Below, piece by piece: positions 33,252 to 42,263 of a stretch of 64,000 nucleotides of DNA (positions are counted from its first letter, which is position 1; each line of letters starts with the position of its first letter). The DNA comes from JACVRU01 sp040902725 (lineage in GTDB: Bacteria > Actinomycetota > Thermoleophilia > Gaiellales > Gaiellaceae). Under the pieces are notes generated by a model. The model did no database searches. It worked only from the letters and a program-made list of their open reading frames with translations, and was not told where the DNA came from. The stretch spans positions 124,001-188,000 of the forward strand of contig JBBDWU010000038.1 in NCBI GenBank assembly GCA_040902725.1. The letters are read 5' to 3'. The position numbers were made by a program, and so were the translations under genes.

Positions 33252-34237
33252 GTCCAGCTCACCTCGGTGTCGAGCAGGGCGAGGAAGGCCTCCGGATCGG
33301 GGATCGCCTCCTCGGGCGCGTGGACGCCCGGTGCGCCGATGCGACCCTCGTGCAGCTCCAGCGCGGCCCGCGCCGCCGGCTCCGAGGTCGAGCGGGCGCT
33401 GCCGCCGCGCGTTGTCGTCATCCCGACGACCGCCCTGCCGTTGCCGTTCGAGACCTCGACGAGGTGGACGGCGACCGAGGCCGGCGACTGCGTGTAGGGC
33501 TCCGGTGCGGACTCGTCCGGGCCGAGCGCGAGCAGCCGGTCGAGCAGGCCCGGGGAGAGGCACAGCCGGAAGCTGGCCTCGGCGAGCGAGGGGTAGGCCG
33601 CCGGCAGCGTCGCGAGCTCGGAATGAAGCGTGTAGATGCCGGCGGCGCGGCCGACGGGCTCGGGGAACTCGCGCTCCGCCTCGCCGGAGAGCGGGTCGAC
33701 GTCGACGAGCCGGCCCGCCGCGACGACCATCGGACGCAGGCGCAGCTCGTCGAGCAGCGTCTGCACCGAGTACGGGGCGGGGAACGGATGGTCAGCCGCG
33801 GCGGGGTCCCGGGTCGCGGCCCAGATCTCGAGCGTCCTCGGCTCCTCGCCCAGCCGCTGGGCGGCGGCGCGGGCCAGCAGGTTCGTCTTCCCCGGCGCCG
33901 ACCCCATCCCGAGGATCGCGGTCAGGCCGGCCTCGCGAAAGGCGCCGTCGAGCTCGAGCTGGCGGCGCGTCATGTGGAAGAGCCCGCCGAGGTCGACGTA
34001 GTGGGCGCCCGCGCGTAGGCAGGCATCCATGACGGAGAGGTTCAGCCGGTAGTCGGCGCAGTTGACGCAGACGGTGGCGCCGGTGAGCGCGGCGTCCAGG
34101 GAGGCCGCGTCGGAGGCGTCGACGTGCTCGTCGCCTTCGAGCTTGAAGTCGCGACGTACGACCGCCGCGCCCCACTCCTCGAGGAACGCGGCGACGTTTC
34201 GCCCGATCGTCCCCGCTGCTCCGACGACGGTGATCAT
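33248..34237 (-). CDS. Saccharopine-dehydrogenase-like NAD(P) oxidoreductase
   Basis: A 329-residue protein with an N-terminal Rossmann site (ITVVGAAGTIGRNVAAFL) and the family stretch AGAHYVDLGGLFHMTRRQ, plus a GMGSAPGKTNLLA segment. Relatives include lysine 6-dehydrogenase and carboxynorspermidine/saccharopine dehydrogenases; the latter would suit a polyamine operon, but the substrate is not resolved. It is first in the minus-strand operon, divergent from the lysyl oxidase-like gene 200 bp away. Confidence 0.8.
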   Translation of the reverse strand: MITVVGAAGTIGRNVAAFLEEWGAAVVRRDFKLEGDEHVDASDAASLDAALTGATVCVNCADYRLNLSVMDACLRAGAHYVDLGGLFHMTRRQLELDGAFREAGLTAILGMGSAPGKTNLLARAAAQRLGEEPRTLEIWAATRDPAAADHPFPAPYSVQTLLDELRLRPMVVAAGRLVDVDPLSGEAEREFPEPVGRAAGIYTLHSELATLPAAYPSLAEASFRLCLSPGLLDRLLALGPDESAPEPYTQSPASVAVHLVEVSNGNGRAVVGMTTTRGGSARSTSEPAARAALELHEGRIGAPGVHAPEEAIPDPEAFLALLDTEVSWT

Positions 34238-34437
34238 GCCGGGAAAGAACCTACGTCCCTGCCCGACACCTTGTCCAGTGCGCTCGGATGGTCCAAAGTG
34301 CGTCCGTCCAACCTCCAGGGGGTTCCTGAATTCGAAGAGAGTCGCCGCACTGATGTTTTGTCGCGCTTGCAGGCCTGGGCGTCACCGCGTGGGCCACGGC
34401 GGGGAAGCCGACGAGCCTGTCCGCCCACTACCCGGAC

Positions 34438-35160
34438 ATGCGGACGGTGGTGCCGAGCCATCTCCAGCTGGTCAACGAGCACCAGCGGGAGACCCTCCGC
34501 TTCTCGAACGGGATCGCGAACACGGGCGCCGGCCCGTGGGCGCTGAGGCCCGACCCGCCGGTTGCGGACGCGACGACGGCCGTCACGGCCGTCCAGGAGA
34601 TCCGCGACAAGAACGTCTACTACAAGTGCGGCGAGGCGCCGAAGCAGGTGACCGACTGCTACACGGTACTCGCCGAGATCCCGACGGGGACGTTCGAGTT
34701 CCATCCCGCCCACAACCACTGGCACATCGGCGACGTCGCGCTCTTCGAGGTGCGGAAGGGCAGCCCGACCGGCTCGATCGTCGGCGGCAACTCGATCAAG
34801 ACGACCTTCTGCCTGATCGACTGGTACAAGCTCGACGACAACTCGCCGGCCGGAGAGCGCGTGTTCTTCGACTGTTACACGAGCTTCCAGGGGATCGCGA
34901 GCGGCTGGGTCGACCAGTACCACCAGTCGACCGAGGGCCAGCAGCTCGACCTGACGGGCGTCCCGAACGCGGACGACTACTATCTCGTCTCGACCTCGAA
35001 CTACGCCCGCGTCTTCACCGAAGCCGACTACACGAACAACACCGCGTGGGTGAAGTTCCGGCTGTACGCGGACTCCAAGGGGAATCGCAAGGTGCAGGTC
35101 ACCGACCGCTCGCCCTGCGACAGCCCAGGCCTGTGCGGGGAGCGCTCGACGAACCGCTAG
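34438..35160 (+). CDS. Lysyl oxidase-like copper amine oxidase (N-terminus uncertain)
   Basis: The 240 residues carry the lysyl oxidase copper motif FHPAHNHWHIG (three His ligands), SIKTTFCLIDWY, whose Lys matches the LTQ-forming lysine, and VFTEADYTNNTAWVKF. LOX enzymes oxidise primary amines to aldehydes outside the cell. In-frame sequence upstream of this ATG (34360-34437) reads as a signal peptide (VALAGLGVTAWATAG) but has no start. Its missing front (KRVAALMF) lies in the next frame just upstream, with a TTTT run at the join, so a 1-nt frameshift or sequencing error is likely. Taken together it would be an exported oxidase next to a polyamine transporter. Confidence 0.8.
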   Translation: MRTVVPSHLQLVNEHQRETLRFSNGIANTGAGPWALRPDPPVADATTAVTAVQEIRDKNVYYKCGEAPKQVTDCYTVLAEIPTGTFEFHPAHNHWHIGDVALFEVRKGSPTGSIVGGNSIKTTFCLIDWYKLDDNSPAGERVFFDCYTSFQGIASGWVDQYHQSTEGQQLDLTGVPNADDYYLVSTSNYARVFTEADYTNNTAWVKFRLYADSKGNRKVQVTDRSPCDSPGLCGERSTNR

Positions 35161-35174
35161 CCCCTCCCTCGGAG

Positions 35175-35201
35175 ACGACGGCCGCTTGTGCCGGCCGCCG
35201 T
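35175..35201 (+). terminator. Imperfect hairpin after the lysyl oxidase-like gene
   Basis: ACGACGGCCG pairs with CGGCCGCCGT (9 of 10 pairs) around a 7-nt loop and runs into TTT, 14 bp after the stop. An ABC ATPase start at GTG 35188 would fall in its loop, which favours the GTG at 35221 for that gene. Confidence 0.5.
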
Positions 35202-35220
35202 TTCCGGCGAGGATCCCGCC

Positions 35221-36237
35221 GTGGGTGAGGGCGTCGTCACACTTGTCGGCCTGAGGAAGGCGTACGGCGACGCCGTGGCGGTTGACGGGGTCGACCTCGA
35301 GATCGCCGACGGCGAGTTCTTCACCATGCTCGGCCCTTCCGGTTCCGGGAAGACGACGACGCTCCGCCTGATCGCAGGCTTCGAGCGCCCGGACGAGGGC
35401 CGCGTCCTGCTCGGCGGCACGGACGTCACCGACACGCCGCCCTTCGCCCGCAACGTCAACACCGTCTTCCAGGACTACGCCCTGTTCCCGCACATGACCG
35501 TCCAGCAGAACGTCGAATACGGGCTGCTCGTCAAGCGAGTGGCCAAAAGCCAGCGGCGCCACCGGACCGCCGAGGCGCTCCGCATGGTGCAGCTCGAGGA
35601 ATACGGCGGGCGGAAGCCCTCGCAGCTCTCGGGCGGCCAGCGGCAGCGGGTCGCGCTCGCGCGCGCGATCGTGAACGCGCCTCAGGTGCTGCTGCTCGAC
35701 GAGCCGCTCGGAGCGCTCGACCTGAAGCTGCGCCAGGAGATGCAGCTCGAGCTCAAGCGGATCCAGCGCGAGCTCGGCATCACCTTCCTCTACGTGACCC
35801 ACGACCAGGAGGAGGCGCTGACGCTGAGCGACCGGCTCGCCGTCTTCAACCGGGGGCGGATCGAGCAGATCGGGCGGCCGGCGGAAGTGTACGAGCATCC
35901 GCAGAGCGTGTTCATCGCCGGCTTCGTCGGCGTGTCGAACGTCATCGAGCGGGAGGGCCGGCGGTACACCGTCCGCCCGGAGAAGATCCAGCTGTTCCAC
36001 GACGGCGTGCCCGCGGAGGCGGCGCACGTCGAGTCAGGGGTCATCCAGGACGTCCAGTACGTCGGGGCGGTGACGCGCTACCGCGTCACGCTCGACCAGG
36101 GCGGCGAGCTCCAGGTCCTCGCTCAGAACCGCGAGCAGGGGTCGAGCCAGGTGCTCGAGTCGAAAGGAAGCCGGGTGCGGCTGGCATGGCGCCCGGAGCA
36201 GGAGTCCGCGATCCCCCAAGAAGGAGTGAGCGAATGA
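35221..36237 (+). CDS. potA: Second polyamine-type ABC ATPase (PotA-like)
   Basis: A 338-residue ATPase: Walker A GPSGSGKTTT, FQDYALFPHMTV, LSGGQRQRVALARAI, LLLDEPLGALDLKL, THDQEEALTL, then a TOBE-type tail. I use the GTG at 35221, with GAGG 8 nt upstream; GTG 35188 would add 11 residues and lies in a hairpin loop. The stop overlaps the binding-protein ATG. It is a diverged paralogue of the 32265 gene, so the two transporters are not a recent duplication. Confidence 0.9.
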   Translation: MGEGVVTLVGLRKAYGDAVAVDGVDLEIADGEFFTMLGPSGSGKTTTLRLIAGFERPDEGRVLLGGTDVTDTPPFARNVNTVFQDYALFPHMTVQQNVEYGLLVKRVAKSQRRHRTAEALRMVQLEEYGGRKPSQLSGGQRQRVALARAIVNAPQVLLLDEPLGALDLKLRQEMQLELKRIQRELGITFLYVTHDQEEALTLSDRLAVFNRGRIEQIGRPAEVYEHPQSVFIAGFVGVSNVIEREGRRYTVRPEKIQLFHDGVPAEAAHVESGVIQDVQYVGAVTRYRVTLDQGGELQVLAQNREQGSSQVLESKGSRVRLAWRPEQESAIPQEGVSE

Positions 36238-37460
36238 ACGGAAGGAAGCACTTGGCGCTGCGGATCGGATTCGGCGGCCTGATGGTCGCCCTCGCGATCG
36301 TGGCCGCCTCCTGCGGCGGCGGCGACGACGAGGCCGGCCAGGAAGGGACCGCCGCGCCCGCGGCGTGGCAGATCGAGGGCCTGGGCACGACCCTCGACGA
36401 GATCAAGCAGCTGGCCCGCGAGGAGGGCCAGGTGAGCGTCGTCCAGTGGGCGGGCTACGCCCAGCTCACGGAGGAGTTCCAGGCGGCGACGGGCTGCCAG
36501 GTGAACACGAAGGACGGCGGCAGCTCCGACGACATGATCTCGCTGATCCAGACCGGTGAGTACGACGGCGTTTCCGCTTCGGGCAACGCAAGCGTGCGCT
36601 TGATGGGCACCGGCGAGGTCTCGCCGATCAACTCAGACCTGATCCCGAACTACGCGGACGTGCAGGAAGGGATCAAGAACCAGTCGTACAACTCCCGCGA
36701 AGACCAGCCCTACGGCGTGCCGCACGGACGCGGTCCGAACTACCTCATGTTCCGCACCGACGCGGTCCCGGAGGACACGGACACGTGGGGCGTGATCTGG
36801 GAGCCCGATCAGCTGGAGAAGTACAACGGCAAGATCTCGATCTACGACGACTCGATCTTCATCGCCGACGCCGCTGTCTGGCTGAAGGCGACGCAGCCCG
36901 AGCTCGGGATCGAGAACCCGTACCAGCTGAACCAGGAGCAGTTCGACGCCGCCGTGGAGCTGCTGAAGATGCAGGCTCCGTATGTCGGCGAGTACTGGCC
37001 GGGCGACGTGGCGAAGCAGATCCAGTCGTACACGAACGCCGACAGCGTCGTCGGCACGACGTGGCCGTACCAGTACGTTCAGCTGACGGCGGCCGATCCG
37101 CCGGCGCCGGTCAAGGCGATCAAGCCGAAGGAGGGCACCACCGGCTGGTCCGACACGTGGATGATCCACTCGAACGCGGCCAATCCGAACTGCATGTACC
37201 TCTGGATGGATCACATGATCTCGCCGGAGGCGCAGGCGGCCGTGGCCGAGGGCTTCGGGGAGGCGCCCGTGAACCTCAAGGCGTGCAGCGTCACCACGAA
37301 CCCGAACCACTGCGACGAGTACCACGCGGACGACGAGTCCTGGTGGCAGGACGTCTACTACTGGACGACCCCCACCGAGGACTGCGGCGACACCGACGAC
37401 TCCACCACCTGCGTGACGCAGGAGGACTGGAAGGCCGCGTGGACGGAGATCCGCGGCTAG
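36234..37460 (+). CDS. potD: Second ABC substrate-binding lipoprotein (PotD/PotF family)
   Basis: A 408-residue exported lipoprotein: basic start, hydrophobic core and lipobox AASC near residue 27. It differs strongly from the 31135 protein and has unusually many Cys in the C-terminal third (CMYLWMD, KACSVTT, HCDEY, EDCGD, TTCVTQ), probably disulphides. AAGGAG lies 10 nt before the ATG. The substrate is probably a polyamine or related amine, from the neighbouring ALDH and aminotransferase. Confidence 0.85.
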   Translation: MNGRKHLALRIGFGGLMVALAIVAASCGGGDDEAGQEGTAAPAAWQIEGLGTTLDEIKQLAREEGQVSVVQWAGYAQLTEEFQAATGCQVNTKDGGSSDDMISLIQTGEYDGVSASGNASVRLMGTGEVSPINSDLIPNYADVQEGIKNQSYNSREDQPYGVPHGRGPNYLMFRTDAVPEDTDTWGVIWEPDQLEKYNGKISIYDDSIFIADAAVWLKATQPELGIENPYQLNQEQFDAAVELLKMQAPYVGEYWPGDVAKQIQSYTNADSVVGTTWPYQYVQLTAADPPAPVKAIKPKEGTTGWSDTWMIHSNAANPNCMYLWMDHMISPEAQAAVAEGFGEAPVNLKACSVTTNPNHCDEYHADDESWWQDVYYWTTPTEDCGDTDDSTTCVTQEDWKAAWTEIRG

Positions 37461-37489
37461 GGCGCTGAGCGTCCTCGCCACTCGACTCG

Positions 37490-37520
37490 CGCCGCCTCAG
37501 CCCGCCGGGCTGGGGCGGCG
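37490..37520 (+). terminator. Strong hairpin after the binding-protein gene
   Basis: Two 15-base arms (37490-37504 and 37506-37520) are complementary throughout, with one T-G pair, giving about 13 stable pairs. It may attenuate rather than end transcription, since permease genes follow. The sequence then breaks into 10 Ns (37523-37532) and a run of 13 Gs (37545-37557), so the hairpin probably caused the assembly gap. Confidence 0.6.
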
Positions 37521-37522
37521 CC

Positions 37523-37532
37523 NNNNNNNNNN
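37523..37532. other. Assembly gap (10 Ns)
   Basis: Ten Ns of unknown true length. The gap sits between the binding-protein and permease genes, so the start of the permease gene at 37537 and any intervening sequence are unreliable. Confidence 0.98.
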
Positions 37533-37536
37533 GACT

Positions 37537-38403
37537 GTGCGGGCGGGGGGGGGGGGGCGCCTGTCGGCGTTCCTCTTCCGACGGCCGCGGCTGCGGCTGT
37601 GGCTGCTGCTGGGGCTGCCGCTCGCCTGGCTCGTCGTCGTCTACTTGGGCTCGCTCGTCGTCCTCCTCTTCGCCGCCTTCTGGGACACCGACTCGTTCAC
37701 GGGCCAGGTGATCCACACGTTCACGCTCGAGAACTTCCAGGAGATCGGCGAGACGCCCGTCTACCGTGACGTCGCCTCGCGGACGATCCAGATGGCGGCG
37801 ATGGTGACGGTGGCCGACGTCGTCCTCGCGTTCCCGATCGCGTACTACATGGCCCGGGTGGCCTCGCCTCGCACGCGGAACCTGCTCGTGATCGCGGTGC
37901 TCATGCCGCTGTGGGCGAACTACCTCGTGAAGGCCTACTCGTGGCGGACGATCCTCTCCGAGGGCGGGATCGTCAACTGGACACTCGACCCGCTCGGACT
38001 CGGCTTCGACGGCTTCTCGACCGCGGGCCTCTGGCTCACGTTCACCTATCTCTGGCTCCCGTTCATGATCCTCCCGATCTACGCGGGGCTCGAGCGCATC
38101 CCCGACTCGCTGCTCGAGGCCTCGGCCGATCTCGGCGGCCGCTCGCTCGCCACCTTCCGCAAGGTGATTCTCCCGCTCGCCTTCCCGGCGGTCGTGGCGG
38201 GCTCGATCTTCACCTTCTGCCTGACGCTCGGCGACTACATCGCCCCCGGGCTGATCACGAGCGAGCAGTTCGTCGGGACGGTGATCTACAACATCCGCGG
38301 TCAGGCGCTGCCGACGGCGGCCGCCTTCGCGTTCGTCCCGATCGTCGTCGTCATCGCCTACCTCCTGGTCGCGCGCCGCCTGCGCGCTTTCGAGTCGCTC
38401 TGA
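37537..38403 (+). CDS. potB: Second ABC permease (PotB-like), 5' end uncertain
   Basis: A permease with six spans and the coupling loop EASADLGGRSLATFRKVILP. The frame from GTG 37537 gives 288 residues, but the first ones are encoded by the G13 run beside the N gap; the true start may lie in the gap. The confident part begins near LFRRPRLRLWLLLG. The stop overlaps the next ATG (TGATG). Confidence 0.85.
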   Translation: MRAGGGGRLSAFLFRRPRLRLWLLLGLPLAWLVVVYLGSLVVLLFAAFWDTDSFTGQVIHTFTLENFQEIGETPVYRDVASRTIQMAAMVTVADVVLAFPIAYYMARVASPRTRNLLVIAVLMPLWANYLVKAYSWRTILSEGGIVNWTLDPLGLGFDGFSTAGLWLTFTYLWLPFMILPIYAGLERIPDSLLEASADLGGRSLATFRKVILPLAFPAVVAGSIFTFCLTLGDYIAPGLITSEQFVGTVIYNIRGQALPTAAAFAFVPIVVVIAYLLVARRLRAFESL

Positions 38404-39239
38404 TGGTCGAGTCCCGGCTCACGCGCGTGCTGCTCCAGCTCGGCACCGGGCTGACGCTCGCGTTCATCTATCTGCCGCTGCTCGTGATCGGGCTCTACGC
38501 CTTCAACCGCAACGTGACCCAGAAGTGGCCGATCGAGCAGTACAGCCTCAAGTGGTTCTCGGTCGCGTGGGAGAACGAGGCCGTGCGCGACGCACTGAAG
38601 CTCTCCGTGCTCGCGGCGCTCGGCGCGACCGCGATCGCGCTCGTGCTGGGAACGCTTGCGTCGCTCGCCGTCGCCCGCTACTCGTTCTTCGGGCGCGAGG
38701 TGATCACGTTCGCGGTCATCCTGCCGATCGCGCTGCCGGGCATCGTGACCGGCCTGGCGCTGCAGGCGACGATCGTGGACATCCTCGGGCCGCTCGGCTT
38801 CTCGTTCGGGCTCTCGACGATCATCGTCGGCCACGCGACCTTCTGCGTCGTCGTGGTCTACAACAACGTGATCGCCCGGCAGCGGCGGCTCCTGGGCTCA
38901 CTCGAGGAGGCCTCCGCCGACCTCGGCGCCGACACGTGGCAGACCTTCCGCTACGTCACGTTCCCACAGCTGCGGACGGCGCTGCTCGCCGGCGGCCTGC
39001 TCTCGTTCGCGCTCTCCTTCGACGAGGTCGTGGTGACGATCTTCACGTCGGGGTCGGAGGAGACGCTCCCGATCTGGATCTTCGCAACGCTGTCGCGGCC
39101 CGCGCAGCTGCCGATCGTGAACGTGGTCGCGCTGTTCGTCATCGTCGCGTCGGTCATCCCCGTCTACTTCGCGCAGCGGCTTGCGGGCGGCGCGGGCCTC
39201 CGCCGCCGGCCGGCCCCCCTCCTGCAGGCGAGACCCTAG
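38403..39239 (+). CDS. potC: Second ABC permease (PotC-like)
   Basis: A 278-residue permease with an N-terminal span (LTLAFIYLPLLVIGLYAF) and the coupling loop EASADLGADTWQTFRYVTFP. It completes the second transporter A-D-B-C. The aldehyde dehydrogenase gene follows after 38 bp. Confidence 0.88.
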   Translation: MVESRLTRVLLQLGTGLTLAFIYLPLLVIGLYAFNRNVTQKWPIEQYSLKWFSVAWENEAVRDALKLSVLAALGATAIALVLGTLASLAVARYSFFGREVITFAVILPIALPGIVTGLALQATIVDILGPLGFSFGLSTIIVGHATFCVVVVYNNVIARQRRLLGSLEEASADLGADTWQTFRYVTFPQLRTALLAGGLLSFALSFDEVVVTIFTSGSEETLPIWIFATLSRPAQLPIVNVVALFVIVASVIPVYFAQRLAGGAGLRRRPAPLLQARP

Positions 39240-39277
39240 GTGGATAGGCTCGAATCAGCGGACAACGGAGGGCACGC

Positions 39278-40714
39278 ATGGCGGTGACGGTCTCGCAGTA
39301 CAAGAACTTCGTGGGCGGTGAATGGGTCGAAGCCGTCGAGGGCGAGACGATGGAGGTCCTGAACCCGGCGACGGGCGATACGATCGCCGAGGTGCCGAGG
39401 GGCACGGCGGCTGACGTGGAGCGCGCCGTGGACGCGGCGAGGAAGGCGCTGCCCGGCTGGCTCGACGTGACGCCTAAGGACCGGATGGAGCTCCTCCTCA
39501 AGCTCGCCGACCTGATCGACGAGCACGCCGAGGAGCTCGCCCAGCTGGAGTCGGCGAACGTCGGGAAGCCGATGGCGATCGCCCGCGACGAGATGCCTTT
39601 CTCCGCCGACAACCTCCGCTTCTTCGCCGGCGCGGCCCGCGTGCTGGAGGGCAAGGCCGCCGCCGAGTACGTCGCCGGCTACACGTCGATCATCCGCCGC
39701 GAGCCGCTGGGGATCGTGGCCGGGATCACGCCGTGGAACTACCCGCTGATGATGGTGATGTGGAAGCTCGGGCCGGCGCTTGCGGCCGGAAACGTCCAGA
39801 TCGTCAAGCCGGCCGAGCAGACGCCGCTGACGACGCTCCGCTTCGCGGAGCTCGCGCAGGAGGTGCTGCCGCCCGGCGTCCTCAACGTCATCACCGGGGA
39901 CGGCGTCCCCGTCGGCTCGGGCCTCGTCGAGCACCCGGACATCGCGCTCGTCTCGCTGACGGGCGACGTCGAGACCGGCAAGCTGATCGCCGCCGGGGCC
40001 GCCGCGACGCTCAAGCGCGTGCACCTCGAGCTCGGCGGCAAGGCGCCGATGGTCGTACTGAGCGACGCCGACCCGGCCACCGTCGCCGAGTCGATCAAGA
40101 TCGGCGGCTACTGGAACTCGGGTCAGGACTGCACCGCCTCCTCGCGGATCCTCGTCGACGGCGGGATCTACGACGACGTCCTCTCGGCCGCGGTGGGCGT
40201 GGTCGAGGCGATGAAGGTCGGCGACCCGGCGGACGACGTCGACATGGGGCCGGTGATCTCGGCCGGCCAGCAGCAGCGCGTGCTCGGCTTCCTCGAGCGG
40301 CTCGACGGCGGCGCGCAGGTCGTCACCGGCGGCGGCGCGCTCGGCGAGCGCGGCTTCTTCGTCCAGCCGACGATCGTCACCGGGGTGACGCAGCAGTCGG
40401 AGATCGTGCAGAACGAGGTCTTCGGGCCGGTCGTCACCGTCCAGCGCTTCGAGAGCGACGAAGAGGCGATCGCGATGGCGAACGACACCCGCTACGGCCT
40501 CGCTGCCTCGGTCTTCAGCCAGGACGTCGGGCGCGCGCTCGCGGCCGCGCGGAAGCTCGAGTTCGGGACCGTCTGGGTGAACGAGCACCTCTTCCCGCTC
40601 GCGTCCGAGATGCCGCACGGCGGCTTCAAGCAGTCGGGCTACGGCAAGGACATGTCGCTGTACTCGATGGAGGAGTACACGCGGATCAAGCACGTTGCGG
40701 TGAAGCTCGCGTAA
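39278..40714 (+). CDS. Gamma-aminobutyraldehyde dehydrogenase-like ALDH
   Basis: A 478-residue ALDH with TPWNYPLMMVMWKLGPAL, catalytic Glu in HLELGGKAP and Cys in NSGQDCTASSR. The C-terminal EMPHGGFKQSGYGKDMSLYS is characteristic of the aminobutyraldehyde/betaine-aldehyde branch (PuuC/PatD-like). It would oxidise the aldehyde made from putrescine or a related diamine. The stop overlaps the aminotransferase ATG (TAATG). Confidence 0.88.
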   Translation: MAVTVSQYKNFVGGEWVEAVEGETMEVLNPATGDTIAEVPRGTAADVERAVDAARKALPGWLDVTPKDRMELLLKLADLIDEHAEELAQLESANVGKPMAIARDEMPFSADNLRFFAGAARVLEGKAAAEYVAGYTSIIRREPLGIVAGITPWNYPLMMVMWKLGPALAAGNVQIVKPAEQTPLTTLRFAELAQEVLPPGVLNVITGDGVPVGSGLVEHPDIALVSLTGDVETGKLIAAGAAATLKRVHLELGGKAPMVVLSDADPATVAESIKIGGYWNSGQDCTASSRILVDGGIYDDVLSAAVGVVEAMKVGDPADDVDMGPVISAGQQQRVLGFLERLDGGAQVVTGGGALGERGFFVQPTIVTGVTQQSEIVQNEVFGPVVTVQRFESDEEAIAMANDTRYGLAASVFSQDVGRALAAARKLEFGTVWVNEHLFPLASEMPHGGFKQSGYGKDMSLYSMEEYTRIKHVAVKLA

Positions 40715-42102
40715 TGGCGACGCCGGCGACCCGGCTGTCCGCCGACGAGCTCCAGCAGGCGGCGCGCGACCACCTCTGGCTCCACTTCACGCGGATGGGC
40801 GGCTACCTCGACGGCGACGTGCCGATCATCGTCCGCGGCGACGGCTGCTACCTGGAGGACGCCAACGGCAAGCGGTACCTCGACGCGCTCGCCGGGCTCT
40901 TCGCCGTCCAGATCGGCTACGGGTACGGCGAGGAGGTCGGCCAGGCCGCGCTCGAGCAGATGCGGGAGCTGCCCTTCTACACGAACTGGTCGTACGCGCA
41001 CCCGCGCGCGATCGAGCTGGCCGCCGAGGTCGCGGCGCTCGCGCCCGGCGACCTGAACCGCGTCTTCTTCGTCTCCGGCGGGTCGGAGGCGGTCGAGTCG
41101 GCGTGGAAGCTCGCGCGCCAGTACTTCAACGTGAAGGGCGAACGGCGCTGGAAGGCGATCTCCCGGAACGTCGCCTACCACGGCACGACTATGGGCGCGC
41201 TCTCGATCAACGGCATCCCGGCGCTGCGGGCGCCGTTCGAGCCGCTCGTGCCCGAGGTGCTGCATTGCCGCAACACGGGCCGCTACCACCGGCCCCTGGG
41301 CGAGAGCGAGGAGGAGTTCACCGCCTTCCTGCTCGAGGACCTGCGGCAGACGATCGAGGCGGCCGGCCCGGCGCAGGTGGCGATGGTGATCATGGAGCCG
41401 GTACAGAACGCCGGCGGCGCGCTGACGCCGCCCGCAGGCTACTTCGCGGGGGTGCGCGCGCTGTGCGACGAGTACGGGATCCTGCTCTGCGCGGACGAGG
41501 TGATCACCGGGTTCGGGCGCCTCGGAGCCTGGTTCGGCTCGGAGCTCTACGACATCCGGCCCGACCTCGTCACCTGCGCGAAGGGGCTCTCGTCGGCCTA
41601 CGCGTCGATCGGCGCGGTGATCGCGCGCGACGAGATCATGGCGCCGTTCCTCGAGGGGAAGCAGATGTACACCCACGGGATCACCTTCGGCGGCCACCCC
41701 GTCGCGTCGGCGATCGCGCTGAAGAACCTCGAGATCATGCGGCGCGAGGGGATCGTCGAGCACGTCCGCGCGAACGAGGGCGCGTTCCGCGACACGCTCG
41801 CGCAGCTGCTCGAGCTGCCGATCGCGGGCGACCTGCGCGGCGCGGGCTACTTCTGGGCGCTCGAGCTGGTCAAGGACAAGGAGACGGGCGAGAGCTTCAG
41901 CGACGACGAGTGTGAGTCGCTGCTGCGCGGGTTCCTGTCGCCGCGGCTGTTCGAGCGCGGCCTCATCTGCCGCGCCGACGACCGGGGCGACCCGGTCATC
42001 CAGATTTCGCCGCCGCTCGTGGCGGGGCAGGCCGAGTTCGACGAGATCGCCGGGATCCTCGGCGACGTGCTCGCCGAGGCCTGGACTCGGTTGGGCCGCT
42101 AG
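40714..42102 (+). CDS. Class III aminotransferase (putrescine/beta-alanine/GABA type)
   Basis: A 462-residue fold-type I enzyme with VSGGSEAVESAWKLARQY, YHGTTMGALSI, ADEVITGFGRLG and the PLP lysine in CAKGLSSAYASIG. Class III members transfer omega-amino groups; with the coupled ALDH this suggests diamine to aminoaldehyde to amino acid. Last gene of the plus-strand operon, with its stop overlapping the convergent small gene by 4 bp. Confidence 0.87.
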   Translation: MATPATRLSADELQQAARDHLWLHFTRMGGYLDGDVPIIVRGDGCYLEDANGKRYLDALAGLFAVQIGYGYGEEVGQAALEQMRELPFYTNWSYAHPRAIELAAEVAALAPGDLNRVFFVSGGSEAVESAWKLARQYFNVKGERRWKAISRNVAYHGTTMGALSINGIPALRAPFEPLVPEVLHCRNTGRYHRPLGESEEEFTAFLLEDLRQTIEAAGPAQVAMVIMEPVQNAGGALTPPAGYFAGVRALCDEYGILLCADEVITGFGRLGAWFGSELYDIRPDLVTCAKGLSSAYASIGAVIARDEIMAPFLEGKQMYTHGITFGGHPVASAIALKNLEIMRREGIVEHVRANEGAFRDTLAQLLELPIAGDLRGAGYFWALELVKDKETGESFSDDECESLLRGFLSPRLFERGLICRADDRGDPVIQISPPLVAGQAEFDEIAGILGDVLAEAWTRLGR

Positions 42103-42263
42103 CTCTCCGCAAGCCGACGGCGCGCGCGCTCGTACATCTCACGGCCGTACGGCGTCTGGGCGAACTTCTCGCGGAAGTCCCGGATCATCTCCTCCGTGAC
42201 AGCGCGATGCAGTTCCTCCTCCGGGTCACGGACCTTCTTCGCCTTCCTCTTCTTCTCCGCCAT
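42099..42263 (-). CDS. Small basic protein, 54 aa
   Basis: ATG at 42263 to TAG at 42099. The N-terminus is Lys/Arg-rich (AEKKRKAKKVRDPEEELHRA), followed by a helix (TEEMIRDFREKFAQTPYG). The first 13 codons overlap the end of the preceding 44-residue gene in another frame. It is probably real given the context of tightly packed minus-strand genes, but no family is known to me. Confidence 0.5.
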   Translation of the reverse strand: MAEKKRKAKKVRDPEEELHRAVTEEMIRDFREKFAQTPYGREMYERARRRLAES

